Shown here one piece after another: positions 24,149-33,084 of a DNA stretch of 64,000 bases. The translations under genes were made by a program, and so were the position numbers. This DNA comes from Hymenobacter fodinae. Lineage in GTDB: Bacteria > Bacteroidota > Bacteroidia > Cytophagales > Hymenobacteraceae. Numbering within the stretch: position 1 is the stretch's first letter; every line of letters begins with the position of its first letter. The stretch spans positions 930,001 to 994,000 of the forward strand of contig NZ_SRLA01000002.1 in the NCBI RefSeq assembly GCF_004745825.1, read 5' to 3'. The notes below the pieces were generated by a model. The model was not told the DNA's origin and made no database searches. It saw nothing but the letters and a program-made list of their open reading frames with translations.

Positions 24149-24554
24149 CCAAATTAAGGAAACACACCACCTGCCGGGCAGGTATGTAGCTACGCAGGGC
24201 AGCGCGCGGGACTGGGGCTGTTGCCCGATACGGGCGCCGTGCGGCGGTGCTGCCTACTAACGGTGGTAGCGGCAGTAGGCACGCTACCTGTTTGGTCCTA
24301 CCTCAGGGCCCAGCGCTACGGCTAGGCCACCATCTCCGGCTTGCTATCCGCAGCCGGCCTCCGTTCATCTCGCCAATCACACGCCCATTTAGAGAGGGCG
24401 TAAAGCCACATTTTAGGTGACTGAATACGGCTCATATTATTTGTAAAGTAAAAATAAAGATAAAAAACGTTATATCATTGAATTGCCTAATTTTTCTGAT
24501 AACAGAATTATAAGCATCTTATTGACATCTACTAAAGCCTGTATAACTGCGCTA
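24149..24554. other. Intergenic stretch without a supported gene
   Basis: Roughly 400 bp between the YitT gene and a histidine kinase. A plus-strand frame encodes a short hydrophobic peptide (LLTVVAAVGTLPVWSYLR, ends near 24323) with no ATG start, possibly a relic. The right half (24420-24545) is AT-rich and holds no recognisable hairpin terminator for the flanking genes. Confidence 0.6.
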
Positions 24555-25577
24555 CTATGCTGTGGGCGCTTCACAAGGAAGGCTGATGGTAAACTCCGTA
24601 AACTGCCCTGGTTCTGAGCGCACCGTGAGCGTGCCGCGGTGTCCTTTCGTGATGATGTCGTAACTCAACGATAGGCCTAGGCCTGTGCCCTCTCCCGTGG
24701 GTTTGGTGGTGAAGAACGGCTGAAAGATTTTCTGCTGCAGGGCCTCGGGTATGCCGGTGCCATTATCAGCAACCTTAAGCAGGGCATGATCTGAAAAAGC
24801 CTGCGTGCTGACGGATACTTCGGGCTGGTAGTTGGGCTCCTGTTTCTGGCGCAACTGCACGGCATAGAAGGCATTGGTAAACAGGTTGAGCAGCACCCGC
24901 CCAATTTCTTGCGGTACTACCTGCACTGGCCTAAGCTCCGGGTCGAAGTGGGTGGTGAGGGTAAGGTTGAGGGCTTTGTTGTTGACCCGCAGGCCGTGGT
25001 AGGCCAGTTGCAAATACTCTTCGGCCAGCAAGTTCAGGTCGGTGGGGGTGCGGGCTCCGGTGCTGGTGCGGCTGTGCTCCAACATCCCGCGCACAATGGC
25101 CGCTGCCCGCTGTCCGTGCTGAGTTATTTTCCGCAGATTTTGCTTCAGGTCAGTCACCAGTTCTATCTCAACTGAGGAGCGGTTAGCCACCTGCTGCTCG
25201 GCTTCCAACTCACTGATAAGCTCTCCCGACACCTCCGCAAAGTTGTTGACGAAGTTGAGTGGGTTCTGGATTTCGTGGGCGATACCGGCCGTAAGCTCCC
25301 CCAGCGAGGCCATCTTCTCACGCTGCACCAGCTGGGTTTGGGTGTTGCGCAGTTCCAGCAGGGTCTGCTCCAAGCTGTTGCGCTGGGCCACAATCTCGGC
25401 CGTACGGGCGGCTACCTGCTGCTCTAGCAGTTCATTCTGCTGAGCCAACAACTGCTGTTTCTCGCGCTCCTGCTTGAGCTGGCGGCGTTGGCCTCGCACC
25501 AGAATAATAACAATAGCCAGCGCCAGCAGCAGCAAGATGGGCCCAATCAGCAACAGCATCTTTACGTGGGCGGGCAT
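24555..25577 (-). CDS. Sensor-less histidine kinase, partner of the upstream membrane protein
   Basis: 340 residues. One N-terminal membrane helix (MLLLIGPILLLLALAIVIIL), a long coiled coil (about 30-95), then the kinase core GELTAGIAHEIQNPLNFV, N-box VPQEIGRVLLNLFTNAFYAV, VADNGTGIPE, GEGTGLGLSLSYDI. There is no extracellular sensor. The gene upstream on the same strand (25648-26469) encodes a seven-helix membrane protein, so sensor and kinase are probably split in two polypeptides. The core is close to the other two kinases of the region; no receiver gene is adjacent. Confidence 0.92.
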   Translation of the reverse strand: MPAHVKMLLLIGPILLLLALAIVIILVRGQRRQLKQEREKQQLLAQQNELLEQQVAARTAEIVAQRNSLEQTLLELRNTQTQLVQREKMASLGELTAGIAHEIQNPLNFVNNFAEVSGELISELEAEQQVANRSSVEIELVTDLKQNLRKITQHGQRAAAIVRGMLEHSRTSTGARTPTDLNLLAEEYLQLAYHGLRVNNKALNLTLTTHFDPELRPVQVVPQEIGRVLLNLFTNAFYAVQLRQKQEPNYQPEVSVSTQAFSDHALLKVADNGTGIPEALQQKIFQPFFTTKPTGEGTGLGLSLSYDIITKGHRGTLTVRSEPGQFTEFTISLPCEAPTA

Positions 25578-25647
25578 GGCGAGCTACTGGCTTAGCAGGA
25601 TGAACAAGTTCTAAGGCACCTTCAGGAATGGCGCTGAGTGACAAAGT

Positions 25648-26469
25648 TTAGCAAGAAGGCTCTGCTGAGGGCGTGCTGGCCGATTCCTTCCGGCGTTTCG
25701 GTTCGGGCAGCGTTTGCCCCAACGACTGGCCTAGCAGCCGAAAAGGGCGGGGACGCCAGCGGCTGTAGTGCAGCCAGGCGGGTAAGGCTCGGGTTGGGGC
25801 GGCATTCAGTGGGAAAAAGCAGAACAGCCAAGCCAGCAACCCCATTTGCACGGCCATCAGCAAGGTTTCAGGGCTACTAATTATCGTGTCCAACCGAATT
25901 TCGGTAGGAACATCCAGGTTCATGTTATAAATGATATTGATGGCCACGTAGCTGACCACCGAGCAGGAGCAGTAGGCCAGTACGGCCAGACTCAGGAAGA
26001 AGGCAGGCTGCTCCTCCAATGCTTCCTCGTGGAGAAAACTGGTTAAGTGGCTTACGTGTAAAATGGCCAGTAAAATCAGCAAAGCGCATCCGGCTGCCTG
26101 AGAGTACGAGTTGACATCGGTGAAAAGTCCATCGAGCCAGGCCGCATCCAGCACGGCCACTACCCCGAAAAACCACATTCCCAGCAGAATAAACCGGCGG
26201 AAGCGCTCGGGCAACAAGCGCCGGTAGGCCTGCGCCAGCAGTACTACCAGCACCACCGTTGACAGATGGTAGAGGTACACGTCGTTGCGGAACGCGACCC
26301 GGCTGAAGGTGTTCAGCGCATAGATCAGAAACTTCAGCCCTACGAAGTAATAGATGGGCCTGAAGGCATAAGGGATATGGTGCCGCCGTACCCAGGCACA
26401 AGCCAGTGGTATAATAGGGGCCGCTTCCAGTGCCCGGTTAATGCTATTTAACTCAGACCAATTGCTCAT
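25648..26469 (-). CDS. Seven-helix membrane protein, probable sensor subunit
   Basis: 273 residues with about seven hydrophobic segments (LSTVVLVVLLAQAYRRL, FILLGMWFFGVVAVLDAAWL, ALLILLAILHVSHLTSF, LLMAVQMGLLAWLFCFFPL) and a polar tail of about 50 residues. No kinase domain. It lies 70 bp upstream of a sensor-less histidine kinase on the same strand, and the layout (7TM plus coiled-coil kinase) mimics the membrane half of the one-piece kinase at 14569-16050. Function as signal-sensing half is inferred. Starts at ATG 26469. Confidence 0.65.
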   Translation of the reverse strand: MSNWSELNSINRALEAAPIIPLACAWVRRHHIPYAFRPIYYFVGLKFLIYALNTFSRVAFRNDVYLYHLSTVVLVVLLAQAYRRLLPERFRRFILLGMWFFGVVAVLDAAWLDGLFTDVNSYSQAAGCALLILLAILHVSHLTSFLHEEALEEQPAFFLSLAVLAYCSCSVVSYVAINIIYNMNLDVPTEIRLDTIISSPETLLMAVQMGLLAWLFCFFPLNAAPTRALPAWLHYSRWRPRPFRLLGQSLGQTLPEPKRRKESASTPSAEPSC

Positions 26470-26504
26470 ACTTCAATGCGGTCCGAAGACGTAAATCACG
26501 GCAG

Positions 26505-27008
26505 TTAATACTCGGTGCCGTCGCAGCTCGAAGGGCATCGGTCGTCGGTTTGCCCTACAATATACTCTTTTAGCAATGTTAAATTCTTCCTCTCATACGT
26601 GCCCACTTGGTCTATAAGACCTGTCTTCCCTTTTCTCGCTACGCCAACCACAACTAGACTGGGATCAAACGGGGACTTAGAGTTGCCAAATGCAGGGTAA
26701 ATTCGGATGCCAATGCAGCCAGGTTGGCTTAAAATGGAGTCAATAACTGCGCGTTCAAATAAGTACGCCTTGGGAGTGTTTTCTGAGGCTGGGTTCTTGG
26801 TTTGGTAAAGTTTGACTTCAGCCTTTGCTTTGGCTTTAGTACTTGGCTTGTCGTGACGTATTCCACCTGGAAACCTCGGCCCTCGCGGTGGGTTTGCCTG
26901 AAAAGCGGCTGCCTGAGCGGTTCCACTAGCATTTGCCTGTTGGCTAGTTAGTCGGCCTACCGCTGCCCCTACTAAGGCCACGGCCACAAGAAGTAGTTGA
27001 TGCTTCAT
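26505..27008 (-). CDS. Hypothetical secreted protein
   Basis: 167 residues with a signal peptide (MKHQLLLVAVALVGAAVGRL). The mature part is low in hydrophobics with a Pro/Lys-rich segment (PPRGPRFPGGIRHDKPSTK) and a later folded portion (SILSQPGCIGIRIYPAFGNS, SLVVVGVARKGKTGLID). Cys residues at the end (DRCPSSCDGTEY) may form a disulfide. No known family recognised. It lies 35 bp upstream of the seven-helix gene on the same strand and could be part of the same unit. Confidence 0.6.
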   Translation of the reverse strand: MKHQLLLVAVALVGAAVGRLTSQQANASGTAQAAAFQANPPRGPRFPGGIRHDKPSTKAKAKAEVKLYQTKNPASENTPKAYLFERAVIDSILSQPGCIGIRIYPAFGNSKSPFDPSLVVVGVARKGKTGLIDQVGTYERKNLTLLKEYIVGQTDDRCPSSCDGTEY

Positions 27009-27254
27009 ACCAATGCGGATACAAGTGAAACTACCGGAGAGGCATAGATGAACTGCGCTTAGCTAGTGATGCGAAGAAAAGCCCAGGTCAACAGCTAAGC
27101 ATGCAGAACACGCAACAGACGAAAGCTAGCATCTATACTGTGTTTAATAGCAAGATAATTATTTTTAATTGTAAAATACAAATAGGAAGTAGTGGAAAAA
27201 AAAGCAGATGTTGTTTCCTAGCTCCACATCAAAGCATCAGGTAATACAAACAAA

Positions 27255-27284
27255 AAAGCCTTTACCGCATTTGGTAAAGGCTTT
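27255..27284 (-). terminator. Terminator of tRNA-Arg transcript
   Basis: Stem AAAGCCTTTACC/GGTAAAGGCTTT with a 6-base loop, followed on the minus strand by TTTG. It lies 7 bp beyond the tRNA 3' end. Confidence 0.85.
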
Positions 27285-27290
27285 AAAGAG

Positions 27291-27362
27291 TGGTGGCGCC
27301 AGGAATCGAACCTGGATCAAGAGCTTCGGAGACTCCCATACTATCCGTTGTACTACGCCACC
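27291..27362 (-). tRNA. tRNA-Arg (anticodon CCG)
   Basis: 72-nt cloverleaf read on the minus strand: acceptor GGTGGCG/CGCCACC, T-arm CCAGG-TTCGATT-CCTGG, anticodon stem GGAGT/GCTCT around loop CTCCGAA, giving anticodon CCG (Arg, codon CGG). The discriminator base is A. CCA is not encoded. A good terminator follows. Confidence 0.93.
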
Positions 27363-27514
27363 CGGTTAGTGGGTGGCAAAACTAGATAGAAAATGTTGCG
27401 CTGCCAAACTGCAAACCGCATTTTCAGCAAAATCCTATACTGCCGAGAAGTAACCTTCGGCGCCTCAGGACAGTTAACGGAGCATACCACCACACTCTGA
27501 ACCTATTCTCAACT

Positions 27515-28006
27515 ATGGCAAGCACCGAAAAAAAGACTCTATATACGGCTGATGCTACGGCCATTGGCGGCCGCAGCGGCCACGTTCGTTCCGCTACCGG
27601 CATCATTGATCTGGACATGTCGGTTCCTGAAGGGCTCGGCGGAAAAAAAGGCGCTACCAACCCCGAGGAACTGTTCGCAGCCGGGTATTCTTCCTGTTTC
27701 CAGCAGGCGCTGCTGGTAATTGCGCAGCGTGCCGGCGATAAGCTAGACCCGCAAACCGAGGTAAAATGCTCGGTATCGTTGTTCCAGGAAGGAGAGGCCT
27801 ACGGCCTGTCGGCAATCCTTGATGTAGACCTGAAGGCCTTCGACCGCGACAAAACCATTGAAATGGTGAAACAGGCTCATAAAATCTGCCCGTATTCAGT
27901 GGGTACCCGCGGCAATATGGAAGTAGAGCTGCGCGTGCAAGGCGAGGCTATTCCTGTAGAAGCTGAAGAAAATGCAGGTGTAGCTGCCAATGGCGGCGTA
28001 CAGTAA
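27515..28006 (+). CDS. OsmC-family peroxiredoxin
   Basis: 163 residues. Organic-hydroperoxide-reductase fold: GATNPEELFAAGYSSCFQQA carries the first redox Cys and HKICPYSVGTRGNMEVEL the second. Together they form the active disulfide pair of OsmC/Ohr enzymes. It has an extended C-terminus (EENAGVAANGGVQ). Cytoplasmic detoxification of organic peroxides. A second family member (ohr) is at 36593-37033, with its own regulator. Start ATG at 27515; about 70 bp upstream is a possible TAACCTTCG -7 box. Confidence 0.93.
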   Translation: MASTEKKTLYTADATAIGGRSGHVRSATGIIDLDMSVPEGLGGKKGATNPEELFAAGYSSCFQQALLVIAQRAGDKLDPQTEVKCSVSLFQEGEAYGLSAILDVDLKAFDRDKTIEMVKQAHKICPYSVGTRGNMEVELRVQGEAIPVEAEENAGVAANGGVQ

Positions 28007-28036
28007 ACGGCTAGGCCACTAGTTGGCCACCTACAA

Positions 28037-28083
28037 GCAAACAAAAAGCCCCGCTGGTAAAACCAGCGGGGCTTTTTGTTTGC
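28037..28083. terminator. Bidirectional terminator between osmC and sucC
   Basis: A 21-bp perfect stem (GCAAACAAAAAGCCCCGCTGG with its reverse complement) and a 5-base loop. Poly-A on the left and poly-T on the right, so it ends both convergent transcripts. Confidence 0.93.
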
Positions 28084-28097
28084 TTAGTCAGATGCGC

Positions 28098-29300
28098 TTA
28101 GATGCCTTGGGCAGCCAGCACTTCTTTTACCTTCTCAGCAGCGTCTTTCAGCAGAACCGCAGAGTATACTTTCAGGCCGCTTTCGTCGATGATACGAGCG
28201 CCTTCTTCTGCGTTGGTGCCCTGCAGACGAACAATGATGGGCACGCGGATGTCGCCGATGTTCTTGTAGGCCTCTACCACCCCGTTAGCAACCCGGTCGC
28301 AACGCACGATGCCACCGAAGATGTTAATGAGGATAGCTTTCACATTCGGGTCCTTCAGGATGATGCGGAAGCCAGCTTCTACGGTTTGGGCGTTAGCTCC
28401 ACCCCCTACGTCGAGGAAGTTGGCCGGCTCGCCGCCGCTCAGCTTGATGATGTCCATGGTAGCCATGGCCAGGCCAGCACCGTTTACCATGCAGCCCACG
28501 TTGCCGTCGAGCTTCACGTAGTTCAGGTTCGAGGCCGAAGCTTCTACTTCCAGCGGGTCTTCCTCGTTGGTGTCGCGCAGCTCTACGAAGTCTTTGTGAC
28601 GGTAGAGGGCGTTTTCGTCGAGGGTTACTTTAGCGTCAACGGCCAGGATTTTGTTGTCCGAGGTCTTCAACACGGGGTTGATTTCGAACATGCTGGAGTC
28701 GGTTTCGTCGTAAGCTTTGTACAGAGCCATTACGAACTTCACCATTTCCTTCTGCGCCGCGCCGGTCAGGCCCAGGTTGAAAGCAATTTTAGCAGCCTGG
28801 AAGGGGCGGAGGCCTACGCGAGGATCAACGTGCTCCTTCAGGATCTTGTCGGGGTGCGTCTCGGCCACCTCTTCGATGTCCATGCCGCCCTCAGTGGTGT
28901 AGATGATAACGTTCTGGCCGGTGGTCCGGTCCAGCAGCACGCTCATGTAAAATTCCTTGGTTTCCGACTCGCCGGGGTAGTACACATCCTGGGCTACCAG
29001 TACTTTGTGCACTTTGCGGCCTTCGGCGCCGGTCTGCTTGGTAACGAGCTGCATGCCAATGATCTGGCCGGCAATTTCCTGTACCTGCTCCAGGTTTTTG
29101 GCGAGTTTCACCCCGCCCCCTTTGCCGCGTCCGCCGGCATGAATCTGGGCTTTGATAACGTACCAGCTAGTACCGGTTTCGGCGTTCAGCTTCTTGGCAG
29201 CTTCTACGGCTTCCTCAGCCGTATCGGCCACGATGCCTTCCTGCACGCGTACGCCGTAGCGCTTCAGAATGTCTTTGCCCTGATACTCGTGAATGTTCAT
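28098..29300 (-). CDS. sucC: Succinate-CoA ligase [ADP-forming] subunit beta
   Basis: 400 residues, full length for SucC. ATP-grasp N-terminal part with [33 protein letters not shown] (nucleotide loop), then [10 protein letters not shown] and the C-terminal CoA-ligase domain with [49 protein letters not shown]. It makes ATP from succinyl-CoA in the TCA cycle with SucD, which is not in this window. A long ORF on the opposite strand (28023-29528) is only its shadow. Confidence 0.98.
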   Translation of the reverse strand: MNIHEYQGKDILKRYGVRVQEGIVADTAEEAVEAAKKLNAETGTSWYVIKAQIHAGGRGKGGGVKLAKNLEQVQEIAGQIIGMQLVTKQTGAEGRKVHKVLVAQDVYYPGESETKEFYMSVLLDRTTGQNVIIYTTEGGMDIEEVAETHPDKILKEHVDPRVGLRPFQAAKIAFNLGLTGAAQKEMVKFVMALYKAYDETDSSMFEINPVLKTSDNKILAVDAKVTLDENALYRHKDFVELRDTNEEDPLEVEASASNLNYVKLDGNVGCMVNGAGLAMATMDIIKLSGGEPANFLDVGGGANAQTVEAGFRIILKDPNVKAILINIFGGIVRCDRVANGVVEAYKNIGDIRVPIIVRLQGTNAEEGARIIDESGLKVYSAVLLKDAAEKVKEVLAAQGI

Positions 29301-29339
29301 AGAGGTCAGTTAAGAGGGGTTACGGGGTGGTTTACTAGG

Positions 29340-29472
29340 CGCGAAAGTAGGCAGAAATGCGTTGCCAGTTATTGGTTTTTGGATTTTGGGTATTGGTTTT
29401 TGGTTGTTGGCGGCTGGTTTGTTCTGATTACCCGTTCTCAAGAAGGGCTGGTCAGCTACCAAAAACAACCAC
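29340..29472. repeat. Low-complexity TTGGTTTTTGG-rich spacer
   Basis: Imperfect iterations of ATTGGTTTTTGG and related T/G runs between sucC and the GH113-like gene. Similar spacers are known between Bacteroidota genes. No coding or hairpin signal. Confidence 0.6.
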
Positions 29473-30612
29473 TCACCGCCCATACCATTCGGCCAGTACC
29501 CGCTCGGCGGGCTTGTGCTGGGGCGTGAAATCGAGGTGGCGGCGGGCGGAGCCGTTGGGCTGTAGGCCAGGGTACCACTTCCAGATAAACATACCGCGCA
29601 GCCAGGGCTTAGGCCAGAAGGTTTCGAAGAGGGCCTCGTAGCACACGCGCTGGGTGGTTTCATCGGTGCTGGTGACGACGGCCATGCGGTCGGGCCAGGC
29701 CCAGGGTTCAATGGCCGCATCGGGCGTGGTTTTGTAGCCAACTTCCGTAAACAGCACCGGCTTCCGGAAGCGCTTGTGCACGGCCTCAATGCGGCGCAAC
29801 GGTTCCTGCCAGGCGGTCAGTAGCGCCGTTTTTTCCGGAGCGGTGGTTTTGCTGAGCGGGAAGTAGGCCTGAATACCAATGTAATCGAGAGCGTCCCAAA
29901 ACTTGATCTGCTCGAACTCCCCGCTCCAGTTAGCCGCATAGGTCAGCGGACCATGATACACCCGCCGAATCTGCTTAATCAGCTGGCGCCATTCTTTCTC
30001 GTGGCCTACGCTGGCGTGCTCCAGTTCCGTCCCAATACAGAGCGCTTCCATGTGGCTGGCTTCGGCTAGCTGGGCGTAGTGCAGAATAAACGTTGCATAG
30101 CTGGCAAACCAGGCCTGCCAGTCGGCCGCAGTGGTCATGTTAATGTCGCCGGGCCAGGTACCGCCGTTGCGCAGCCACAAGTGGGGTTTTAGTAGAGTAT
30201 GCACGCCGCGCTGCCGGGCCTGCTGGGCGGTGAAGATGAGGCCAGCGTCGCTTTCGCCCCAGTAGCCACCGCGCCCACCCTTGGCACTGCCCGTATGCAA
30301 CCGAATTTCGGGCTGGTTTGCGGCGGCCTGCCAGCCAAACGGCGTTTGAGCAATCCAGGTGATGTGGGCGCGCACCAAGGGCTCCATGTCGGTGGAGGAA
30401 GCTGAGTCGGCCGCCACCCAGTTTACGCCGCGCATGCGGGAATCGGCGGGAGGCGGCTGCAGGGGGCCGGTGGCGGCCAGCGAGTCAGCAGGCCTAGCGG
30501 CGGGGTAGCGGGGCCAGTTCCACCACATAACCGCACTTAGTAGCAAGAGGCCTAGAAAGAGCCACCCGAGACGGGGCAGGGTGCGGAAAGGGGGCATGGA
30601 AATGAGTAGCAT
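29473..30612 (-). CDS. Glycoside hydrolase, GH113-like (beta-mannanase type)
   Basis: 379 residues (ATG at 30612, or 30597). Membrane anchor or signal near residues 12-30 (RLGWLFLGLLLLSAVMWW), then a TIM barrel: MRGVNWVAADSASSTD, HTLLKPHLWLRNG, EALCIGTELEHASVG, where Glu in GTELE is the likely acid/base residue, and PVLFTEVGYKTTPDA, where Glu in TEVGY is the likely nucleophile. The C-terminus has a Trp-rich stretch (FIWKWYPGLQP). GH113 enzymes cleave beta-mannan chains. Single gene; the N-terminal anchor suggests a periplasmic or surface location. Substrate by family only. Confidence 0.82.
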   Translation of the reverse strand: MLLISMPPFRTLPRLGWLFLGLLLLSAVMWWNWPRYPAARPADSLAATGPLQPPPADSRMRGVNWVAADSASSTDMEPLVRAHITWIAQTPFGWQAAANQPEIRLHTGSAKGGRGGYWGESDAGLIFTAQQARQRGVHTLLKPHLWLRNGGTWPGDINMTTAADWQAWFASYATFILHYAQLAEASHMEALCIGTELEHASVGHEKEWRQLIKQIRRVYHGPLTYAANWSGEFEQIKFWDALDYIGIQAYFPLSKTTAPEKTALLTAWQEPLRRIEAVHKRFRKPVLFTEVGYKTTPDAAIEPWAWPDRMAVVTSTDETTQRVCYEALFETFWPKPWLRGMFIWKWYPGLQPNGSARRHLDFTPQHKPAERVLAEWYGR

Positions 30613-30715
30613 GAAGCAGCGACAGCTTAACGGGCCGACAAGCAGTTATTGAGTTTTCTAGGCCAGTCACCGGGGCTAATCTGCACATTCTGCGCGGCAA
30701 CTCTTACGCATTCCG

Positions 30716-30723
30716 TAGATTTG
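30716..30723 (+). promoter_or_regulatory. Candidate -7 box of lolD-like gene
   Basis: TAGATTTG matches the Bacteroidota -7 consensus TAnnTTTG and lies 40 bp before the TTG start at 30763. No convincing -33 TTG element. Confidence 0.4.
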
Positions 30724-30762
30724 TTTCCCGTACTCACGGCTCACCCCTAATACTGCTTCGTT

Positions 30763-31419
30763 TTGCTGCAAGCTATCAACGTCCGCAAAAGCTACAACAC
30801 GCTGGAAGTGCTCAAAGGCATCGATCTGACAATTGAAAAGTCGGAAATTGTGTCTATTGTGGGGTCCTCGGGAGCAGGCAAAAGCACGCTGCTGCACATT
30901 CTGGGCACGCTTGACAACCCTGATTCGGGAGAAGTGCTGTTCGATGGAGAGTCGGTAAGCTCCCTGGGGCGCTCCGATTTGGCACGGTTCCGCAACCGGC
31001 ACATCGGGTTTATCTTCCAGTTTCATAACCTGTTGCCCGAGTTTACGGCCCTCGAAAACGTCTGTCTGCCCGCCTATTTGGCCGGCCGCTCGGAGAAGGA
31101 AACCCGTGTGCGGGCCCGCGAACTGCTTGGGATGCTGAACCTGGAGCGCCGCGCCGATCATAAGCCCTCCGAGATGAGCGGCGGAGAGCAGCAGCGCACG
31201 GCCGTAGCCCGCGCCCTCATCAACTCCCCGGAAATCATCTTCGCCGATGAGCCCAGCGGGAACCTCGACTCGCAAAATGCTCAGGAATTGCACCAGATTT
31301 TCTTCCTGCTGCGCAAAGAGCTCGGCCAGACCTTCGTCATCATCACCCACAACGACCAACTAGCCGAAATGGCCGACCGCAAAATCACGATGAAGGACGG
31401 CCACATTTGGGAAGGCTAG
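30763..31419 (+). CDS. LolD-like ABC transporter ATP-binding protein
   Basis: 218 residues from a TTG codon at 30763; TAA lies in frame at 30748-30750 and no ATG precedes the Walker A motif, so TTG is the only start that includes the N-terminal strand. Walker [17 protein letters not shown]-loop FIFQFHNLL, signature [15 protein letters not shown], Walker [13 protein letters not shown], switch His in ITHNDQL. It is typical of LolD/MacB-type ATPases that drive lipoprotein release or export from the inner membrane. Its permease partner (LolE-type) is not in the window. Confidence 0.92.
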   Translation: MLQAINVRKSYNTLEVLKGIDLTIEKSEIVSIVGSSGAGKSTLLHILGTLDNPDSGEVLFDGESVSSLGRSDLARFRNRHIGFIFQFHNLLPEFTALENVCLPAYLAGRSEKETRVRARELLGMLNLERRADHKPSEMSGGEQQRTAVARALINSPEIIFADEPSGNLDSQNAQELHQIFFLLRKELGQTFVIITHNDQLAEMADRKITMKDGHIWEG

Positions 31420-31963
31420 GCCACTGCTGATGTTTACAGAGTATGAACGCCAGTACGCGAGATTGTTGGAAGATCTCGCGTACTGGCGTTGCTAGTAGTA
31501 ACCCGCTGCACAAGCACGTTATTCTGAGCCCAAATAAAGGAACTAGTCGGGTTAAACGACTGGCTTAGTACCTTTTGGGAACCTGCTAGCTGAGGTGCAT
31601 GTTGAACATATACCCGGTGCTAGTTTTCCGGAGACGTTTTTTGCTTCCTGGTAATGCGTCCGAGCCGCCCCGGACCATTTATTTCAACCTATCAGCCTGT
31701 TTTCCGGAAACGAGCTGATGGGTTTTTCTGCGTTAGAAGGAGTGGCCTAGAATAGGCTAAAGCAGAGAAAATGCCGCCGATTGAGCAGGTGAAGACCCAA
31801 AAAAGTTAGTTGGCTAAAAGTATTGGAAAATATAATTGTAAGTGCTTGATAATCAATAGTAAAAATTACATATAAAAACGACGCTTTTTGCACCTTTCTG
31901 GAAGCTGTTTGGTTATATAATCGAACAACAATACGGTACTACAGGACTTAAAGGAAAGACGCC
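31420..31963. other. Intergenic stretch with REP-like hairpin and AT-rich leader
   Basis: About 540 bp with no supported gene. The first part holds an 18-bp hairpin and a REP-like fragment (31446-31540). A short palindrome around 31690 (TCCGGAAAC) is weak. The last ~160 bp are AT-rich and precede the SSAP-like gene, probably its promoter region. Confidence 0.7.
31446..31490. repeat. REP-like inverted repeat with 18-bp perfect arms
   Basis: Arm AACGCCAGTACGCGAGAT (31446-31463), a 9-base loop, and its exact reverse complement (31473-31490). The right arm plus flank (ATCTCGCGTACTGGCGTT..TAGTAGTAA) matches the left arm interior of the repeat at 41070-41174, and 31515-31545 resembles its ATTCTGAG portion. 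A member of a dispersed family. Confidence 0.75.
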
Positions 31964-32770
31964 ATGAGCGAAGCAATCAAGAACACCAAAGAGCCGGTTC
32001 GTAAGACTAAAGTGGAGAGCTTTGATATCTCGCGCTCCGACGAGACGCTGCACTTGGCGACGGACCTTGCTAAATTCATCAAGGACAACAAGCTCAGCAC
32101 TACGGTGCAGGGGAAAGAGTTCGTGAACGTGGAAGGCTGGCAGTACGCCGGCTCGCGCTTGGGCATTGTTCCCATCGTCGACCACGTTATTAACGTCTCG
32201 ACCGAGCAAGAGATTAAATACCAGGCGAAGGTGACCCTGTTCGATATCAAGTCGGGTCACACGGTAGGTGCTGGTTTTGCCATCTGCTCCAATAAAGAGC
32301 AGGGCAAGAAGTTTTACCAGGAGTTTGCCATCATGAGCATGGCGCAGACGCGTGCCATTGGTAAGGCGTATCGTAACATCCTGGCCTGGATTATCCGCGC
32401 CGCAGGTTACGAGCCTACGCCCGCTGAAGAGATGGAGTACGGTGGCAACACGCCTACTGCCGCTCAGCCCGCGATGGTAGTGACTCCGGTTGCCGCTCCG
32501 GTGACGGTTGATGCACCTGCTGCCATGAAGGCTGTGCCCGCTGAGCCAACTGCCCCGGCAGTTGCTGAAGCTCCGGCTCCAGCATATGCCTCGGCTTCGC
32601 AGAAAGAGGAAATCATCCGTCTGCTGAACCATCCAGTAATTACTCGCCCCGAGAAGACAAAGATGTTGCTGAACATCAACCGTCTTGATGAGGAGCGTGC
32701 TACTCAGGCCATTGCCAAGCTTAAGAAGGCAATTGATGATCGGGAGAATGGGCAGTCGGCCGCTGCCTAA
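31964..32770 (+). CDS. Single-strand-annealing-like conserved protein
   Basis: 268 residues. The first 160 are compact: KVESFDISRSDETLHLATDL, VNVEGWQYAGSRLGIVP, FAIMSMAQTRAIGKAYRN, RAAGYEPTPAEEME. The string S-M-A-Q-T-R-A and T-P-A-E-E-M is seen in phage-type ERF/single-strand-annealing proteins, a tentative link. A Pro/Ala-rich linker (about 165-205) follows, then a short helical end. Codon use is slightly unlike that of the surroundings. Followed by a terminator at 32794-32829. It may be a chromosomal derivative of a phage recombination protein; there are no phage neighbours. Confidence 0.6.
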   Translation: MSEAIKNTKEPVRKTKVESFDISRSDETLHLATDLAKFIKDNKLSTTVQGKEFVNVEGWQYAGSRLGIVPIVDHVINVSTEQEIKYQAKVTLFDIKSGHTVGAGFAICSNKEQGKKFYQEFAIMSMAQTRAIGKAYRNILAWIIRAAGYEPTPAEEMEYGGNTPTAAQPAMVVTPVAAPVTVDAPAAMKAVPAEPTAPAVAEAPAPAYASASQKEEIIRLLNHPVITRPEKTKMLLNINRLDEERATQAIAKLKKAIDDRENGQSAAA

Positions 32771-32793
32771 GCTTCTCCCAACTCCATATACAA

Positions 32794-32829
32794 AAAGCCC
32801 GGTTCCAACAGGAGTCGGGCTTTTTTTTT
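32794..32829 (+). terminator. Rho-independent terminator
   Basis: Stem AAAGCCCG/CGGGCTTT with a 14-base loop, then a run of nine T. It follows the SSAP-like gene stop by 24 bp. Confidence 0.9.
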
Positions 32830-33084
32830 GTTGTAATCCCTGGCCTAGGGCGTTATGTACATAGTCTGGTAGCAGGTCAACGGTGTAGAAACGAGTCACT
32901 TCGCGTCTCGTCGCTAGCTTAACAAAATTTCGATTGCGGGCTTTCTGTCAAAACCAGCCTAGGCCAGTCATGCACCGTCGCAAGCCAAGTAGAGGTCTGC
33001 ATTGCCTGTACTTCAGATGTGAGAGGAGCTTTTCAGTTTCCCGACGGGCGGCGTTACCTTCGTAGTCCTTAATCCCTGACTGCC
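32830..33084. other. Intergenic region before recQ
   Basis: No gene seen. It contains CTAGGCC copies at about 32847 and 32960 and the candidate recQ promoter at its right end. Confidence 0.6.
33055..33062 (+). promoter_or_regulatory. Candidate -7 box of recQ
   Basis: TACCTTCG, one base from TAnnTTTG, 22 bp before the TTG start. The same octamer lies before pgk at 44085. Confidence 0.4.

Noticed and set aside
24160..24330. Possible small membrane gene
   Set aside because: No start codon and no partner; left as an intergenic relic.
27009..27290. Possible riboswitch before the tRNA or OsmC gene
   Set aside because: Only a normal terminator and tRNA structure are seen; no conserved aptamer pattern.
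29340..29472. Possible coding repeat on the minus strand
   Set aside because: The frame is only Pro/Lys/Gln low complexity caused by the TTGGTTTTTGG iteration.
28023..29528. 501-codon plus-strand ORF opposite sucC
   Set aside because: It is antisense to a full, conserved sucC; such long antisense frames come from GC-rich codon bias.
31913..32899. 328-codon minus-strand ORF opposite the annealing-like protein
   Set aside because: The plus-strand frame has the conserved motifs, a leader and a terminator; the antisense is Arg/Ser-rich and lacks a pattern.
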